Positions 27,709 to 36,719 of a stretch of DNA of 64,000 nucleotides are shown one piece after another. The DNA is taken from assembly GCA_016713535.1 (NCBI GenBank), contig JADJOY010000017.1:159234-223233 (forward strand). Direction: 5' to 3'. The DNA is from Deltaproteobacteria bacterium (GTDB lineage Bacteria; JADJOY01). The notes beneath the pieces are model-generated. The model was not told the DNA's origin. It ran no database searches and saw nothing but the letters and a program-made list of their open reading frames with translations. The position numbers and the translations under genes were made by a program. Position 1 is the first letter of the stretch. Each line of letters starts with the position of its first letter.

Positions 27709-28374
27709 TCAGCCCGCCTTGGCGGCCTTCTTCTTGCTCTTGACCGAGGTGCGAATCGAGACCAGCGAGCGCGGCGCACCTGGCACGCCACCGCGGATCA
27801 GCAGCAGGTTCTCGTCGGGGCGTACATCGACGACCTCGAGATCGAGGACGGTGACGCGTTCCGCGCCGTAGTGGCCCGCCATTCCCTGGCCCTTCCAGAC
27901 CTTGCCGGGCTCGGTGTGCATACCGATCGAACCGCCGTGGCGCTTGGCCTCGTGCGTGCCGTGGGTCGCGTTCTTGCCGCGGAAGTTGTGGCGCTTCATC
28001 ACGCCCGCGAAGCCGCGGCCCTTGCTGGTGCCCATCACGTCGATGCGGTCGCCCTTGCTGAAGACCTGATCGACGGTGATGCGGTCACCGGGCTTGTACT
28101 GACCCGCCTCGTCCGCCGTGACGCGGGTTTCGCGCAGCGCGCGGGTCGGACGGACGCCGGCCTTCTTGAAGTGACCCTGCAGAGGCTTGGACTTGAAGGA
28201 CGTCTTGCGCTGGCCGTAGCCGAGCTGCAGCGCGTCGTAACCGTCTTTGCTCGCCGTCTTGACCTGCACGACGGTCAGCGGGCCCGCTTCCACGAGCGTG
28301 ACCGGGATCCGCTCACCGGTTTCCGAAAAAACCTGGCTCATCCCGAGCTTGGTTCCGAGCACTCTAATCGCCAT
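27709..28374 (-). CDS. rplC: 50S ribosomal protein L3
   Basis: The 221-residue protein is a full-length bacterial L3, from the conserved start GTKLGMSQVF through GTSKGRGFAGVMKRHNFRG and GSIGMHTEPGKVWKGQGMAGHYG to a basic C-terminus. L3 binds 23S rRNA near the peptidyl-transferase centre and is needed early in 50S assembly. It normally lies second in the S10 operon (rpsJ-rplC-rplD-rplW). Here none of those genes is adjacent: upstream is a divergent foldase, downstream an SDR gene. Either L3 has moved or this is a second copy. Confidence 0.95.
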   Translation of the reverse strand: MAIRVLGTKLGMSQVFSETGERIPVTLVEAGPLTVVQVKTASKDGYDALQLGYGQRKTSFKSKPLQGHFKKAGVRPTRALRETRVTADEAGQYKPGDRITVDQVFSKGDRIDVMGTSKGRGFAGVMKRHNFRGKNATHGTHEAKRHGGSIGMHTEPGKVWKGQGMAGHYGAERVTVLDLEVVDVRPDENLLLIRGGVPGAPRSLVSIRTSVKSKKKAAKAG

Positions 28375-28535
28375 GGCACGACTCCCCGAGCAAACGCTCC
28401 ACAGATGATCCGGCTCGGTATACCGGATCGTCCGGCAGGTTGGAAAGCGCCGCGGCCGCTCGGGGAGGGCCATCTCCGGGCGCCGCGGCCCGCGACGGGC
28501 GCCTCTCGACCGGGACGGAGGCCCCGCGCGCGCTT

Positions 28536-28564
28536 TTGCCCGTGGGAGGTCACTATGGTACTTT
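28536..28564 (+). promoter_or_regulatory. Possible sigma-70 promoter for the DsbA-like lipoprotein gene
   Basis: TTGCCC (28536-28541) and TACTTT (28559-28564) are separated by 17 bp, about 130 bp before the chosen start. The hexamers are only partial matches. In the same divergent gap GATCCGG and CCGGATC flank a GGTATACC core at about 28407-28430, possibly part of the rplC promoter region. Confidence 0.4.
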
Positions 28565-28691
28565 CCGCCCTCCTGCGCCGGAAATTGGCCACGGTAGCTC
28601 GGTTCGTCGATCGGGGGCGACCTCGAGCGTCCGATGCTGCTGGCGAGCGGCGCGCATGACTCGATCGTCGGTTCCTCAAAGGAGCGAACTC

Positions 28692-29807
28692 TTGAAATCG
28701 ATCCCTTTCTGGCGACTCCTCGGACTCGTTGCGGTGACGCTGCCGCTCGCTGTGGCGGGCTGCGACCGCGCACCGGTCGAAGGTGGCGGTTCGACGCCCA
28801 CCGCGCCGGCGAAGTCCGATGCAGCGGACGTCGTCGCGAGGGTCGGCGACGCGGCGATCACGCGCGCGGAGCTCGAGCAGGCCGCCGCCAACGACCTCGA
28901 CGACCTCGAGCAGCGCCGCTACCAGCTCCTGAGCGGCTATCTCAACCGACTGGTGCAGGAGAAACTCTGGAAGGCCGAAGCCGACAACCGCGGCACCACG
29001 GTCGACCAGCTTCGCAAGCTCGAGGTCGAGGACAAGGCCCAGCCGCCGACCTCCGAGGAGGTCGACGCTCTCCTCAACCAGGAGCAGTACAAGCGTGCGC
29101 TCGACAGCCGTCTGGCCGGGGCGGCCGACGACGCCGAGAAACAGAAGCGCACCCAGGCGTTCCGTCAGCAGATCGAGGGGCGGCTCACGATGGACCGCCG
29201 CGAGAAGCGCATGCAGGCGTTCACCGAGGAGCTGCGCAGCAAGCGCCCGGTCTCGATCGCCCTCAAGCCGCCGGTCACCAAGCGTGTCGACGTGCCGGTC
29301 GGCGACTCCCCGGTGCGCGGCAGCGCGTCCGCGCCGGTCACGATCGTCGAGTACTCGGACTTCCAGTGCCCCTTCTGCAGTCGGGAGCAGGGCGTGCTGG
29401 AGCAGCTCCGCCAGCGCTACGGCGAGAAGGTGCGGATCGTCTACAAGCACTTCCCGCTCACGAGCATCCATCCCAACGCCCAGAAGGCCGCCGAGGCGGC
29501 CGAGTGCGCCAACGAGAAGGGCAAGTTCTGGGAGCTCCACGATCTGCTGTACCAGAACCAGACCGCGCTCGAGCTCGACAAGCTCCCCGGTTACGCGCAG
29601 CAGGTCGGGCTCGATCCCAACGAGATGAAGCAGTGTCTCGACTCGGGGCGGATGGTCGCGCGCGTGAAGAAGGACGCCGACTCGGCGGCCGCGGTCGGTG
29701 TGACCAGCACGCCATCCTTCTTCGTCAACGGCATCAAGGTGCGCGGTGCTCAGCCCGTGGAGTACTTCCAGGGGCTGATCGACGCCGAGCTCGGCGCCAA
29801 GGGCTGA
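28692..29807 (+). CDS. Lipoprotein with SurA-like N-domain and DsbA-like thioredoxin domain
   Basis: TTG 28692 is preceded 7 nt upstream by AAAGGAG and gives a clean lipoprotein signal with lipobox VAGC at C23; an ATG at 28656 would disturb it. Residues about 45-180 resemble the N-terminal chaperone region of SurA-type isomerases (VGDAAITRAELEQAA, LNRLVQEKLW). Residues about 205-368 are a Thioredoxin_4/DsbA domain with CPFC in SDFQCPFCSREQG and the cis-proline in TSTPSFFVNG. It probably oxidises or isomerises disulfides of exported proteins while holding them. It is divergent from rplC. Confidence 0.85.
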   Translation: MKSIPFWRLLGLVAVTLPLAVAGCDRAPVEGGGSTPTAPAKSDAADVVARVGDAAITRAELEQAAANDLDDLEQRRYQLLSGYLNRLVQEKLWKAEADNRGTTVDQLRKLEVEDKAQPPTSEEVDALLNQEQYKRALDSRLAGAADDAEKQKRTQAFRQQIEGRLTMDRREKRMQAFTEELRSKRPVSIALKPPVTKRVDVPVGDSPVRGSASAPVTIVEYSDFQCPFCSREQGVLEQLRQRYGEKVRIVYKHFPLTSIHPNAQKAAEAAECANEKGKFWELHDLLYQNQTALELDKLPGYAQQVGLDPNEMKQCLDSGRMVARVKKDADSAAAVGVTSTPSFFVNGIKVRGAQPVEYFQGLIDAELGAKG

Positions 29808-29811
29808 GCGA

Positions 29812-30315
29812 GTGGCGCCGCGACGGTCGCGAACGTGGCTTGCCGGGCTGGCGATCGGGCTCGGTGCGGTGGGGTGCAGCAGTCACCAGCCCGGCGAGCT
29901 CGGGCTCGCCAACCAGGCGGAGGTGATCGCCACGCTCGAGACGTTGACCGCTCAGTACGAGTCTTTCGGTGCGCCCAAGAGCAACGTCACCGCGTGCCGG
30001 CACAAGTTCACGGCGGTGCGCGACGCCACCGACGCGAAGCGCTGGGACGAGGCCGAGGCGCGCCTCAAGGACGCCCTCGCATGCACGCGCGCGATCGGTG
30101 ACGACGTCACCAGGCAGCTCGACTCGCTGCGCGCGAACGACCATCTGAACATGGACCTCAAGGTCCTGATCGGACGCGACCTCGACTTCGGCCAGGGGCT
30201 CTACAAGCTGGTTCGGATCAACTGGACGCCGAAGGGCGACACGGTCCGGTACGACCTCGAGCTGCGCGCGATCCCGTCGGGCTTGCTGCGCACCTACTCG
30301 TTCATGATGCGCTGA
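29812..30315 (+). CDS. Small lipoprotein of unknown function
   Basis: GTG 29812 lies 4 nt after the DsbA-like gene, so the two are co-transcribed. The 167-residue product has a signal ending in the lipobox AVGC (C22), then a mostly helical domain with two cysteines (TACRHKF and LACTRAI) that could form a disulfide introduced by the neighbouring foldase. I recognise no family. It could be a periplasmic helical-bundle lipoprotein. Confidence 0.7.
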   Translation: MAPRRSRTWLAGLAIGLGAVGCSSHQPGELGLANQAEVIATLETLTAQYESFGAPKSNVTACRHKFTAVRDATDAKRWDEAEARLKDALACTRAIGDDVTRQLDSLRANDHLNMDLKVLIGRDLDFGQGLYKLVRINWTPKGDTVRYDLELRAIPSGLLRTYSFMMR

Positions 30316-30350
30316 TCGATCGCCGAGCCGGGGAGCAGTCGAGCGCCGCT

Positions 30351-31589
30351 TCAGTCGGCGACGATCGCCTCGAGCTTCTGCGCCTCGATCGTGGTGCGCA
30401 GACGCTGCAGCGCCTTCGCCTCGATCTGACGGATGCGCTCGTGGGTCAGGTTGAAGAGGCGGCTGATCTCGCGGAGCGTGTGCCCGGAGGGCTCGCCGAT
30501 GCCGATGCCGAAGCGCAGGCGCAGGATCTTTTCCTCACGCGGCGGCAGCGTGGCGAGCGCGCTCTGTACCGCGCTCGTGAGCTCGGCATCGAGGGCGGAC
30601 TCGAACGGCGAGCTCGCCTTCACGTCCTCGAGGATCTCGACCAGCGCCCGGTCCTCGCGGCCCGCGGGCGGCTCGTCCAGGCTCACGGCCTCGGTGCGCA
30701 GCCCGAGGAGGTCCTCGACCTTCTCGACCGGCATGCCCTCGTCCTGCGCGATCTCCCACACCTCCGGCTTGCGGCCGAGCTTGCGGCGCAGCTCGCGGCT
30801 GGTCCGCATCACGCGCCGGCGCGCGTCCTGGACGTAGATCGGGGTTCGGACGGCCGCGCCATGGTTCTCGAGCGCGCGCTTGATGTACTGGCGAATCCAC
30901 CACACCGCGTAGGTGCTGAAGCGATAGCCGCGCGAGGCGTCGAACTTCTCGACCGCCTTCATGAGGCCGAGGTTGCCCTCCTGGATGAGGTCCATGAGCG
31001 GCAGCTGGTGCTGGCGATAGCGGTTGGCGATGTGGATGACCAACCGCAGGTTGGCCTCGGTCAGCTCGTTCTTCGCGTCCTTGAGCGCCTCGAAGGCGAT
31101 CGACACGCTCTTCAGGAACGCACGGATCGCGGTGCGGTGCTCGGGCTTCATCGCCGGCGACGGCTTGGGCAGGATCAGCGCCCGCAGCTCCTCGACGAGC
31201 GTCTCGGTGAAGCCGTCGGGGATCTCCATGATGACCTGCTGCTCGGTGCGCATGCGCCCGTACACGGGGCACAGGCGCTTCACGCCGGGAGGCGGCTTCT
31301 CGATGAGCTCGCGGATGCTGGCGCGGGCGGCGTCGATGCGTCCGGCGATTTCGAGCTCGCGGTCCCGCGACGGAAGCGGGATCATGCTCATCTCGCGGTA
31401 GTAGAGGAGCTCGACCGCCGCGGGGTCGCTGAGTGGAATCTCGTCCGACTCGGCCAGCGGCAGGGGCTCGGGGGGCGGCAGCTCCTCGCCCTCCATTGCG
31501 GCTGCGTCTTGCGGGTCGAAGAGTTCCTCTTCGCCGGGCACTTCCGCCAGATCGAAGGGCTCTTGCTCGTTCTGCAGGGTGTCTGACAT
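30351..31589 (-). CDS. RNA polymerase sigma factor, sigma-70 family (RpoD/SigA-like)
   Basis: The 412-residue protein has an acidic N-terminus, region 1.2 (DPAAVELLYYREMSMIPL), region 2 with NLRLVIHIANRYRQHQLPLMDLIQEG and FSTYAVWWIRQYIKRALE for -10 recognition and melting, region 3 and region 4.2 (TLREISRLFNLTHERIRQIEAKAL). It lacks the long region 1.1 of a full housekeeping RpoD, so it may be a group 2 (RpoS-like) or a short primary factor. The start is ATG 31589. The gene converges with the lipoprotein gene to its left. Confidence 0.88.
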   Translation of the reverse strand: MSDTLQNEQEPFDLAEVPGEEELFDPQDAAAMEGEELPPPEPLPLAESDEIPLSDPAAVELLYYREMSMIPLPSRDRELEIAGRIDAARASIRELIEKPPPGVKRLCPVYGRMRTEQQVIMEIPDGFTETLVEELRALILPKPSPAMKPEHRTAIRAFLKSVSIAFEALKDAKNELTEANLRLVIHIANRYRQHQLPLMDLIQEGNLGLMKAVEKFDASRGYRFSTYAVWWIRQYIKRALENHGAAVRTPIYVQDARRRVMRTSRELRRKLGRKPEVWEIAQDEGMPVEKVEDLLGLRTEAVSLDEPPAGREDRALVEILEDVKASSPFESALDAELTSAVQSALATLPPREEKILRLRFGIGIGEPSGHTLREISRLFNLTHERIRQIEAKALQRLRTTIEAQKLEAIVAD

Positions 31590-31901
31590 CGCCTCGCCGC
31601 CTTTCAGCCCCCCCGAGGGGGCTCGTTCCGCCGGACCGTCGTTACGGCGCACTGCGTCGTAGGTGGGAAGACCCTCACCTCGGCCGTGCCGAAGGCCGGT
31701 CTAACTTGCTGATTTGTCGAAAAGTTCTCTCGCGCGGAGGCGCAGAGGCCCGGGAAGGCTCGGCCTTGGCACCGCGATTAGACGGACCACCATACCAAAA
31801 AAATCTGGGCGATGCATCTTTTCTTTTGGTCGAACTTCGGAACCATGCTCACGACGCGGTGCGCAAAGCGTGCAACGCCAGGCGCGCGTATGATGACCAT
31901 C
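31590..31901. other. Divergent intergenic region between sigma factor and exported protein genes
   Basis: About 310 bp that must hold the promoters of two divergent genes. It contains A-runs (CCAAAAAAATC near 31794) and the AT-richest stretch of this part of the window (about 31700-31850). No convincing hexamer pair or coding frame was found. Confidence 0.4.
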
Positions 31902-32843
31902 ATGGGCTCGACTCGACCTTCGGCGCGTCCGGTTGCGACACGACCCATTCGGGCCACGACCCTCGCGCCTGGCGTCGCGGCGCTCGCGCTCGTCGCCGGT
32001 CTCGCGGTGCCGGGTCTCGCGAAGCCCATTCCTCTCGGTGCCAACGGGCTCGCGACCTTCCGCGTGCGCAGCGAGGTCGCCGTGATCGGCGACGCGGGGC
32101 ATCACGCCACGGAGCACCTCGAGATCGCGCGCTCGGGCGATGCCTTCACCTTCGAATGGGCGCTGATCTTCCCGGACGGCACGAGCTGGAGCGAGGTCGC
32201 GACCGCCGAGGTCCGGGGCGGCCTCATGATCCCGCTCACGGTGCGTCGCAGCGAGCGCGATGGGAACGGTACCCCGACGCTCGAGCTCGAGGCGTCCAGC
32301 CTCGACCAGCCGGTAGTGAAGCTGAGTGTCGCCCGCAACGGCGGCGCCCCGGAGGCGGACGCTCTCGACGTCGACGATCCACCTCTCTACCCGCCGGTCA
32401 TGACGGGCACGCTCTACCAGGCGCTCTTCGACGCCGGTGTGAAGGAGCTCAAGTTCACCACGCTCGCCGATTACCCGTGGGGCCTCGGCGCCGCGCCCAT
32501 GGAGGCGGTCATCGACTCCGCCCCGGAGCGCCTCGATGTCGCGCTGGGCTCGCAGCTCCTCCGCAAGGTCACGCTCAGGCCGGTGATGCCCTGGCCGCTC
32601 TCCTCGATGGTGGACGCGATCGGGATCGACACCGCGGTGTTCCTGTGGGTGAACAACGAGTGGCCACACCGCCTGCAGCGCTTCGAGGGCGCCTACCGGT
32701 ACGACTCGGGGCGCTTCCGGGGTGACGTCGTCGAGCAGCAGGATCTCGCCGAAGGTGATAGGTCGCGCGCCTGGCCGCCCCACGCCACCGCGACCGCTTC
32801 CCGGGTGGAGCCGCCGCGCCGCTCGGTCGTGGTCGAGCCCTGA
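31902..32843 (+). CDS. Exported protein of unknown function
   Basis: From ATG 31902 the protein has 313 residues with an N-terminal signal peptide (APGVAALALVAGLAVPGLA, probable cleavage before KPIPLG). The mature part looks beta-rich with a low-complexity C-terminus. ATGs at 31890 and 31893 are alternatives; none has a clear ribosome-binding site. I recognise no family. It precedes lepB by 8 nt and may depend on that peptidase for processing. Confidence 0.65.
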   Translation: MGSTRPSARPVATRPIRATTLAPGVAALALVAGLAVPGLAKPIPLGANGLATFRVRSEVAVIGDAGHHATEHLEIARSGDAFTFEWALIFPDGTSWSEVATAEVRGGLMIPLTVRRSERDGNGTPTLELEASSLDQPVVKLSVARNGGAPEADALDVDDPPLYPPVMTGTLYQALFDAGVKELKFTTLADYPWGLGAAPMEAVIDSAPERLDVALGSQLLRKVTLRPVMPWPLSSMVDAIGIDTAVFLWVNNEWPHRLQRFEGAYRYDSGRFRGDVVEQQDLAEGDRSRAWPPHATATASRVEPPRRSVVVEP

Positions 32844-32851
32844 CCGCGTCG

Positions 32852-33430
32852 GTGCCAGATTCCACGCAGCCGGGCACGCGCGGCCGCCAGCACCACGCGT
32901 TTCGCCTGTTCCTGTCGACCGCGCTCGTCGCCACCCTGGCGGTCGCCGCCGAGCAGCACGTGGTGGAGGGCTTCCGCGTGGTCTCGGGCTCGATGGAGCC
33001 GACGCTCCAGGTGGGTGACTGGTTGCTCGGCTACTCGCTCACGTTCGCGCGCGGGCCGGTGCGGCGTGGGGACCTGGTGACGTTCTACCCCCCGCGCGGA
33101 CGGCCGAGCCCGATCCCGCTCGTGAAGCGCGTCGTGGGCCTGCCCGGCGAGACCGTCGCGGTCCGCCGAGGCGTGTTGGAGGTCGACGGAGCGCCGCTCG
33201 CCGAGCCCTACCTGCACGGCGCACCGATCCCGTACTGGATGGCGCGGGTCGAGGTCCCGCCCGACTCGGTCTACGTTCTCGGTGACAACCGCGCGCGCAG
33301 CGAGGACTCGACGGTGTTCGGGCCCGTCGAGGTGCGTCGGCTTCGCGACCGGGTCTGGGTGCGGCTCGGACCGTGGGACCGGCGCTGCGCGTTCACGCGA
33401 CCTTCGCTCGGGCTGGCGCGATGCGGGTGA
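32852..33430 (+). CDS. lepB: Signal peptidase I
   Basis: The 192-residue protein starts at GTG 32852. It has one N-terminal membrane helix (about residues 18-34), the catalytic Ser S47 in SGSMEPT, the general-base Lys K92 in VKRVVGLPGE and box E GDNRARSEDS. It cleaves signal peptides of exported proteins at the outer face of the cytoplasmic membrane. It is shorter than E. coli LepB, lacking the second helix, and resembles the Gram-positive or organellar length class. Confidence 0.92.
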   Translation: MPDSTQPGTRGRQHHAFRLFLSTALVATLAVAAEQHVVEGFRVVSGSMEPTLQVGDWLLGYSLTFARGPVRRGDLVTFYPPRGRPSPIPLVKRVVGLPGETVAVRRGVLEVDGAPLAEPYLHGAPIPYWMARVEVPPDSVYVLGDNRARSEDSTVFGPVEVRRLRDRVWVRLGPWDRRCAFTRPSLGLARCG

Positions 33431-33595
33431 GCGCGCGGCGGGCTGGCGCGGGCGTCTGGTCCTCGCCCTCGCCGGTCACGAGCTCGCTCCGCCGCGCGAA
33501 CCCATCGTCCAGCCCGCGATCGATGCGGGCTAGAATGCGCGCGCACGCGCCGGCGGATCGCCAATCCGCGCCGTTCGTGCCATCACGCTGATCCC

Positions 33596-35236
33596 ATGTC
33601 CGGTGCGGGGCTCTTCGGATTCGCGGCAGCGCGCGCGCTCGAGCTCGGCGCGCGTAGCCGGCTGGTGATCGCGCGCGACATCGAGGGGCGCGGTTTCTCG
33701 TTCGACGAAGGCCGGGCGGGTCTGCTGCTGCTGGCGTTCGCGATCCTCGCGCTGACCTCGCTGCAGGCGTACTTCCGGCGCCGCGCACGCGCCGCGGCCG
33801 CGGCCCACGAGGCCGCCATCACGGCGCGCTCGCCGCGCGCCGAGCCGACGCCGTCGGCGCGATCGTTCAAGAGCCGCGACGCGGTCCTCGACCCCACGCA
33901 GGCGCGCCCCGCCGGCCGGCCGGACGAGGGCACCGTGGTGCGATGCCCGAAGTGCTACGGCAAGTACCACGTCGAGCGCGAGCCGCGCTGCCCGCACTGT
34001 GGAGCCGATCGGCCCGGCGCGCCCACCGAGACCGCACCGCCCGCCTCGACGTCGAAGACCGCGGCCGAGGTCCGGCGCGACCTCGGCGACACCGCCGCCA
34101 CGCGCTTCCAGGACGCCGAGCGCCTCAACGACGAGGGCATCGAGATCCTGCGCAAGATCCGCTCGGTGTTCCGGGTCGACGACGCGGTCAAGAAGTTCAC
34201 CCTCGCCATCAACCGCGCACCCAAGAACCCCACCTACTACTCGAACCGCGGCATCGCGCATCTCACCAACGCGCGGCGGCGTTACGCGGCCGTCGGCAAC
34301 CTCCGCGACGAGACGGTGCAGCGCGACGTCGAGCGCGCTCGCGCGGACTTCCAGGAAGCGATCCGCCTCAACCCCAAGCACGCCAACTTCCACTACCGAC
34401 TCGGCCAGGCGGAGGAGTTCGCCGAGGACCTGCCACGCGCCCAGGAGTGCTTCGAGCAGGCGCTCGCTCTCGGGCCCGGTGACGAGGTCTTCGGCGACGC
34501 GCTGGCGCGCGTGACCCGCGACCTCGAGCACACCGACGTCACCTCGACGCGCGAGAAGGTCGAGCGCCTCATGACCGAGGTCACGCGGCGCGCCAGCGCC
34601 GGCGACCTCGACGGCGCGCTGCAGATGGTCGACCTTGCGCTGGAAAGCGACGGCAGCCCGGCCGCCGTGCTGCTCGCCAAGGCGGACCTCTTGAACCGCC
34701 TCAACCGCGTCGAGGAGTCGGTCGAGGTCGCGCGGCGCGCCATCGAGGCGTCGAATCGCGAGATCCAGAACCTCGTCGTGAGCTACCAGGCGAAGGGACT
34801 TCACGCGCTGGTGCTGCCGACGGTCGGCGAGGGCACCGAGCTCGGCCTCGGTACCACCGCGTCGCTCACCTCCGCCTCCGGCGGACGGGCGGCCGCGGTG
34901 AGCGGCTCGCTCACCGAGCTCGGCCTCCCCGATCTCCTGCAGGTCCTCGGCGCGGGCCAGAAGACGGTGCGCGTGACGCTCAAGCGCGGCACCGCCGCCG
35001 GCATCGTCGAGCTCGAGCAGGGCCACATCGTGCACGCCGAGCTCGGCTCCGAGATGGGCGAGGACGCCTTCTACCGGATCGTGGCGTGGTCCGAGGGCGA
35101 ATTCCGGATCGACCCTCTCATCGACGTCGGGACGCGCACCATCCACGCCAGCAACGACGCGTTGATCCTGGAGGGCCTGCGGCAGCTCGACGAGGCGTTG
35201 CTGGCGGCGCAGACCCGTGCGCGGCCGGACGCCTGA
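33596..35236 (+). CDS. Membrane-anchored zinc-ribbon/TPR/DUF4388 protein
   Basis: The 546-residue protein has one membrane helix (about residues 41-60), a zinc ribbon CPKC...CPHC (about residues 120-140), several TPR-like helical pairs (about residues 170-390) and a C-terminal DUF4388/PatA-like domain (SLTELGLPDLLQVLGAGQ to about residue 510). DUF4388 is common in deltaproteobacterial signalling proteins and is thought to mediate output interactions. The following gene also starts with a zinc ribbon. A signalling scaffold role is likely, but partners are unknown. Confidence 0.75.
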   Translation: MSGAGLFGFAAARALELGARSRLVIARDIEGRGFSFDEGRAGLLLLAFAILALTSLQAYFRRRARAAAAAHEAAITARSPRAEPTPSARSFKSRDAVLDPTQARPAGRPDEGTVVRCPKCYGKYHVEREPRCPHCGADRPGAPTETAPPASTSKTAAEVRRDLGDTAATRFQDAERLNDEGIEILRKIRSVFRVDDAVKKFTLAINRAPKNPTYYSNRGIAHLTNARRRYAAVGNLRDETVQRDVERARADFQEAIRLNPKHANFHYRLGQAEEFAEDLPRAQECFEQALALGPGDEVFGDALARVTRDLEHTDVTSTREKVERLMTEVTRRASAGDLDGALQMVDLALESDGSPAAVLLAKADLLNRLNRVEESVEVARRAIEASNREIQNLVVSYQAKGLHALVLPTVGEGTELGLGTTASLTSASGGRAAAVSGSLTELGLPDLLQVLGAGQKTVRVTLKRGTAAGIVELEQGHIVHAELGSEMGEDAFYRIVAWSEGEFRIDPLIDVGTRTIHASNDALILEGLRQLDEALLAAQTRARPDA

Positions 35237-35254
35237 CGCGAGCTCACCGCCGCC

Positions 35255-36262
35255 ATGGCGCTCACCTGTCCCGACTGCGGACGAGCGAACAACGAGCGCC
35301 TGGAGGCGTGTCTCTACTGCGGCGCGCTCCTCCCGCGGCCCGAGCCGGCTCGCGCCGAGGCCGCGCCGCCGCCGACGGCGGCGCATGCTCCGGCAGCGCG
35401 CGCCGCGCCCGCGGCCCGCGTCGATCCGGAGCCCGCGGCGTCGGACGCCAGCCCGTGGCGCCGCCACTGGCTGCTGGTGCTCGATCGGGTGAGCGAGCCG
35501 CCTCCCGCGCCGCCCACCCCCGATACGGTGAACGCCGTCGCGGACATCCTCGGCATCGACGCCTACCTGGCGCGCAAGCACCTCACGAGCCGCTCGCCGA
35601 GCGTCGTCGCGCGGAACGAGCTGCCCGACGGGCTGCGCGAGATCGGGAAGCACCTCGCGGCGCTCGGCTTCGAGCTGACCCTGATCTCGCCCCACGAGCT
35701 CGCGAGCGTCACCGACCCATGGCACGCCCGGACGCTCGAGTTCGCGGGTGAGAAGGCGCCGCCCGAGTGGCGCGGCTCGGTCGGCTTCGGCGGTGTCGAC
35801 GACGAGGTGATGCGCGTCGCGCCTGGCGACGTGCTGCTGATCGTCCAGGGCACACTGCAGGTGCTGATCCCGGATGCCTCGGGCGCCACCCGTGGTATCG
35901 GCTCGGCGCTCGCGTGGACCTCGCCATCCAAGGAGGCGCTCGAGGAGCTGCGCAGCGACTATCCGCTCGTCGAGATCCACCGCGCCGCCGGGCCGCGCGT
36001 CCGGCTGTGCCTCGCGGACTTCGACTTCAGCGGCCTCGGCGATCGCAAGCGGCCGTCGTCGCTGCTGAACCTCAAGCTCCTGGTCCGCGAGGTCGCCGCG
36101 GCGAGTCCGGCGGCCCGCGTCGACGACGCGTTCCGGTTCCTCGCCCCCGAGTTCGACGCTGGCGCTGGCCTGCTCGGGCTGCCGTCCACGAACGAAGCGC
36201 AGTTCGATCGCTACTCGCGGACGCTCTTCCTGCACCGCCGCAAGCTCGCCGCGCGCCGCTAG
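35255..36262 (+). CDS. Zinc-ribbon protein of unknown function
   Basis: The 335-residue protein begins with a zinc ribbon (CPDCGRANNERLEACLYCG), then an Ala/Pro-rich linker to about residue 65. A globular region follows that repeats ribosomal-L7/L12-like helical spacing (DTVNAVADILGIDAYLARKHL) and ends in a DFDFSGLGD segment. It starts 18 nt after the DUF4388 gene and is probably co-transcribed. I do not recognise the globular part. It may couple to the previous protein through the shared zinc-ribbon/linker architecture. Confidence 0.7.
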   Translation: MALTCPDCGRANNERLEACLYCGALLPRPEPARAEAAPPPTAAHAPAARAAPAARVDPEPAASDASPWRRHWLLVLDRVSEPPPAPPTPDTVNAVADILGIDAYLARKHLTSRSPSVVARNELPDGLREIGKHLAALGFELTLISPHELASVTDPWHARTLEFAGEKAPPEWRGSVGFGGVDDEVMRVAPGDVLLIVQGTLQVLIPDASGATRGIGSALAWTSPSKEALEELRSDYPLVEIHRAAGPRVRLCLADFDFSGLGDRKRPSSLLNLKLLVREVAAASPAARVDDAFRFLAPEFDAGAGLLGLPSTNEAQFDRYSRTLFLHRRKLAARR

Positions 36263-36719
36263 TGCGGGAGGTGGCTCCGCCGAAGCGAATCGCCGGCCCG
36301 ACGGGGCCCGGGCCCGGCCGCAGGGTCGGGGCTGGAAGACTCGGCCAACGGGCATCGAGCGCTCGCGCGACGAGCGCCGTCGGCCGGTCGCCGCGCGCCC
36401 CACGCACCAGGGAAGGCCCCGCGCAGAGGCGACGGGGTTCCATCCCCCGTCGCCGGGCCTACGCGGCTTCCGTGAGCGACCCGGAGGAAAGATTCAAAGG
36501 CTCAGCGCGACCGCACGAGCGAAGCGAGTGACTTGGCGGTGGGACCCGCGCGCCGTGGCGCCTTCGCGTCTCGACGGGGTTCGACTACGGTCGCGCCAGC
36601 GGCGCGCGGCGCGTTGCCGCGCCGGGTTTGGGGTGGGGCCCCGTCCGGATTCACTCCGGACGGGGCGGTGTCTTGGAAAGACCCCGAGGGAACCGAGCGG
36701 GCTGGAACAGCCCCCCCCG
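36263..36719. other. Intergenic region between convergent genes
   Basis: About 450 bp between convergent genes. Apart from the strong stem-loop at 36638-36666 and a smaller one (GGGCTG/CAGCCC, loop GAA, 36699-36713) nothing gene-like is seen. The GAA loop and CTGGAACAG core recall the second hairpin after the radical SAM gene at 4705-4725. Confidence 0.45.
36638..36666. terminator. Strong stem-loop between convergent genes
   Basis: A perfect 12-bp inverted repeat (36638-36649 with 36655-36666) encloses TTCAC. It sits between two converging genes and could end transcription from both sides, but no T-tract follows on either strand, so Rho-independent termination is not certain. Confidence 0.5.

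Noticed and set aside
33530-36403. 957-codon minus-strand open frame
   Set aside because: It is antisense to the DUF4388 and zinc-ribbon genes, covers their boundary and has no domain or start signal.
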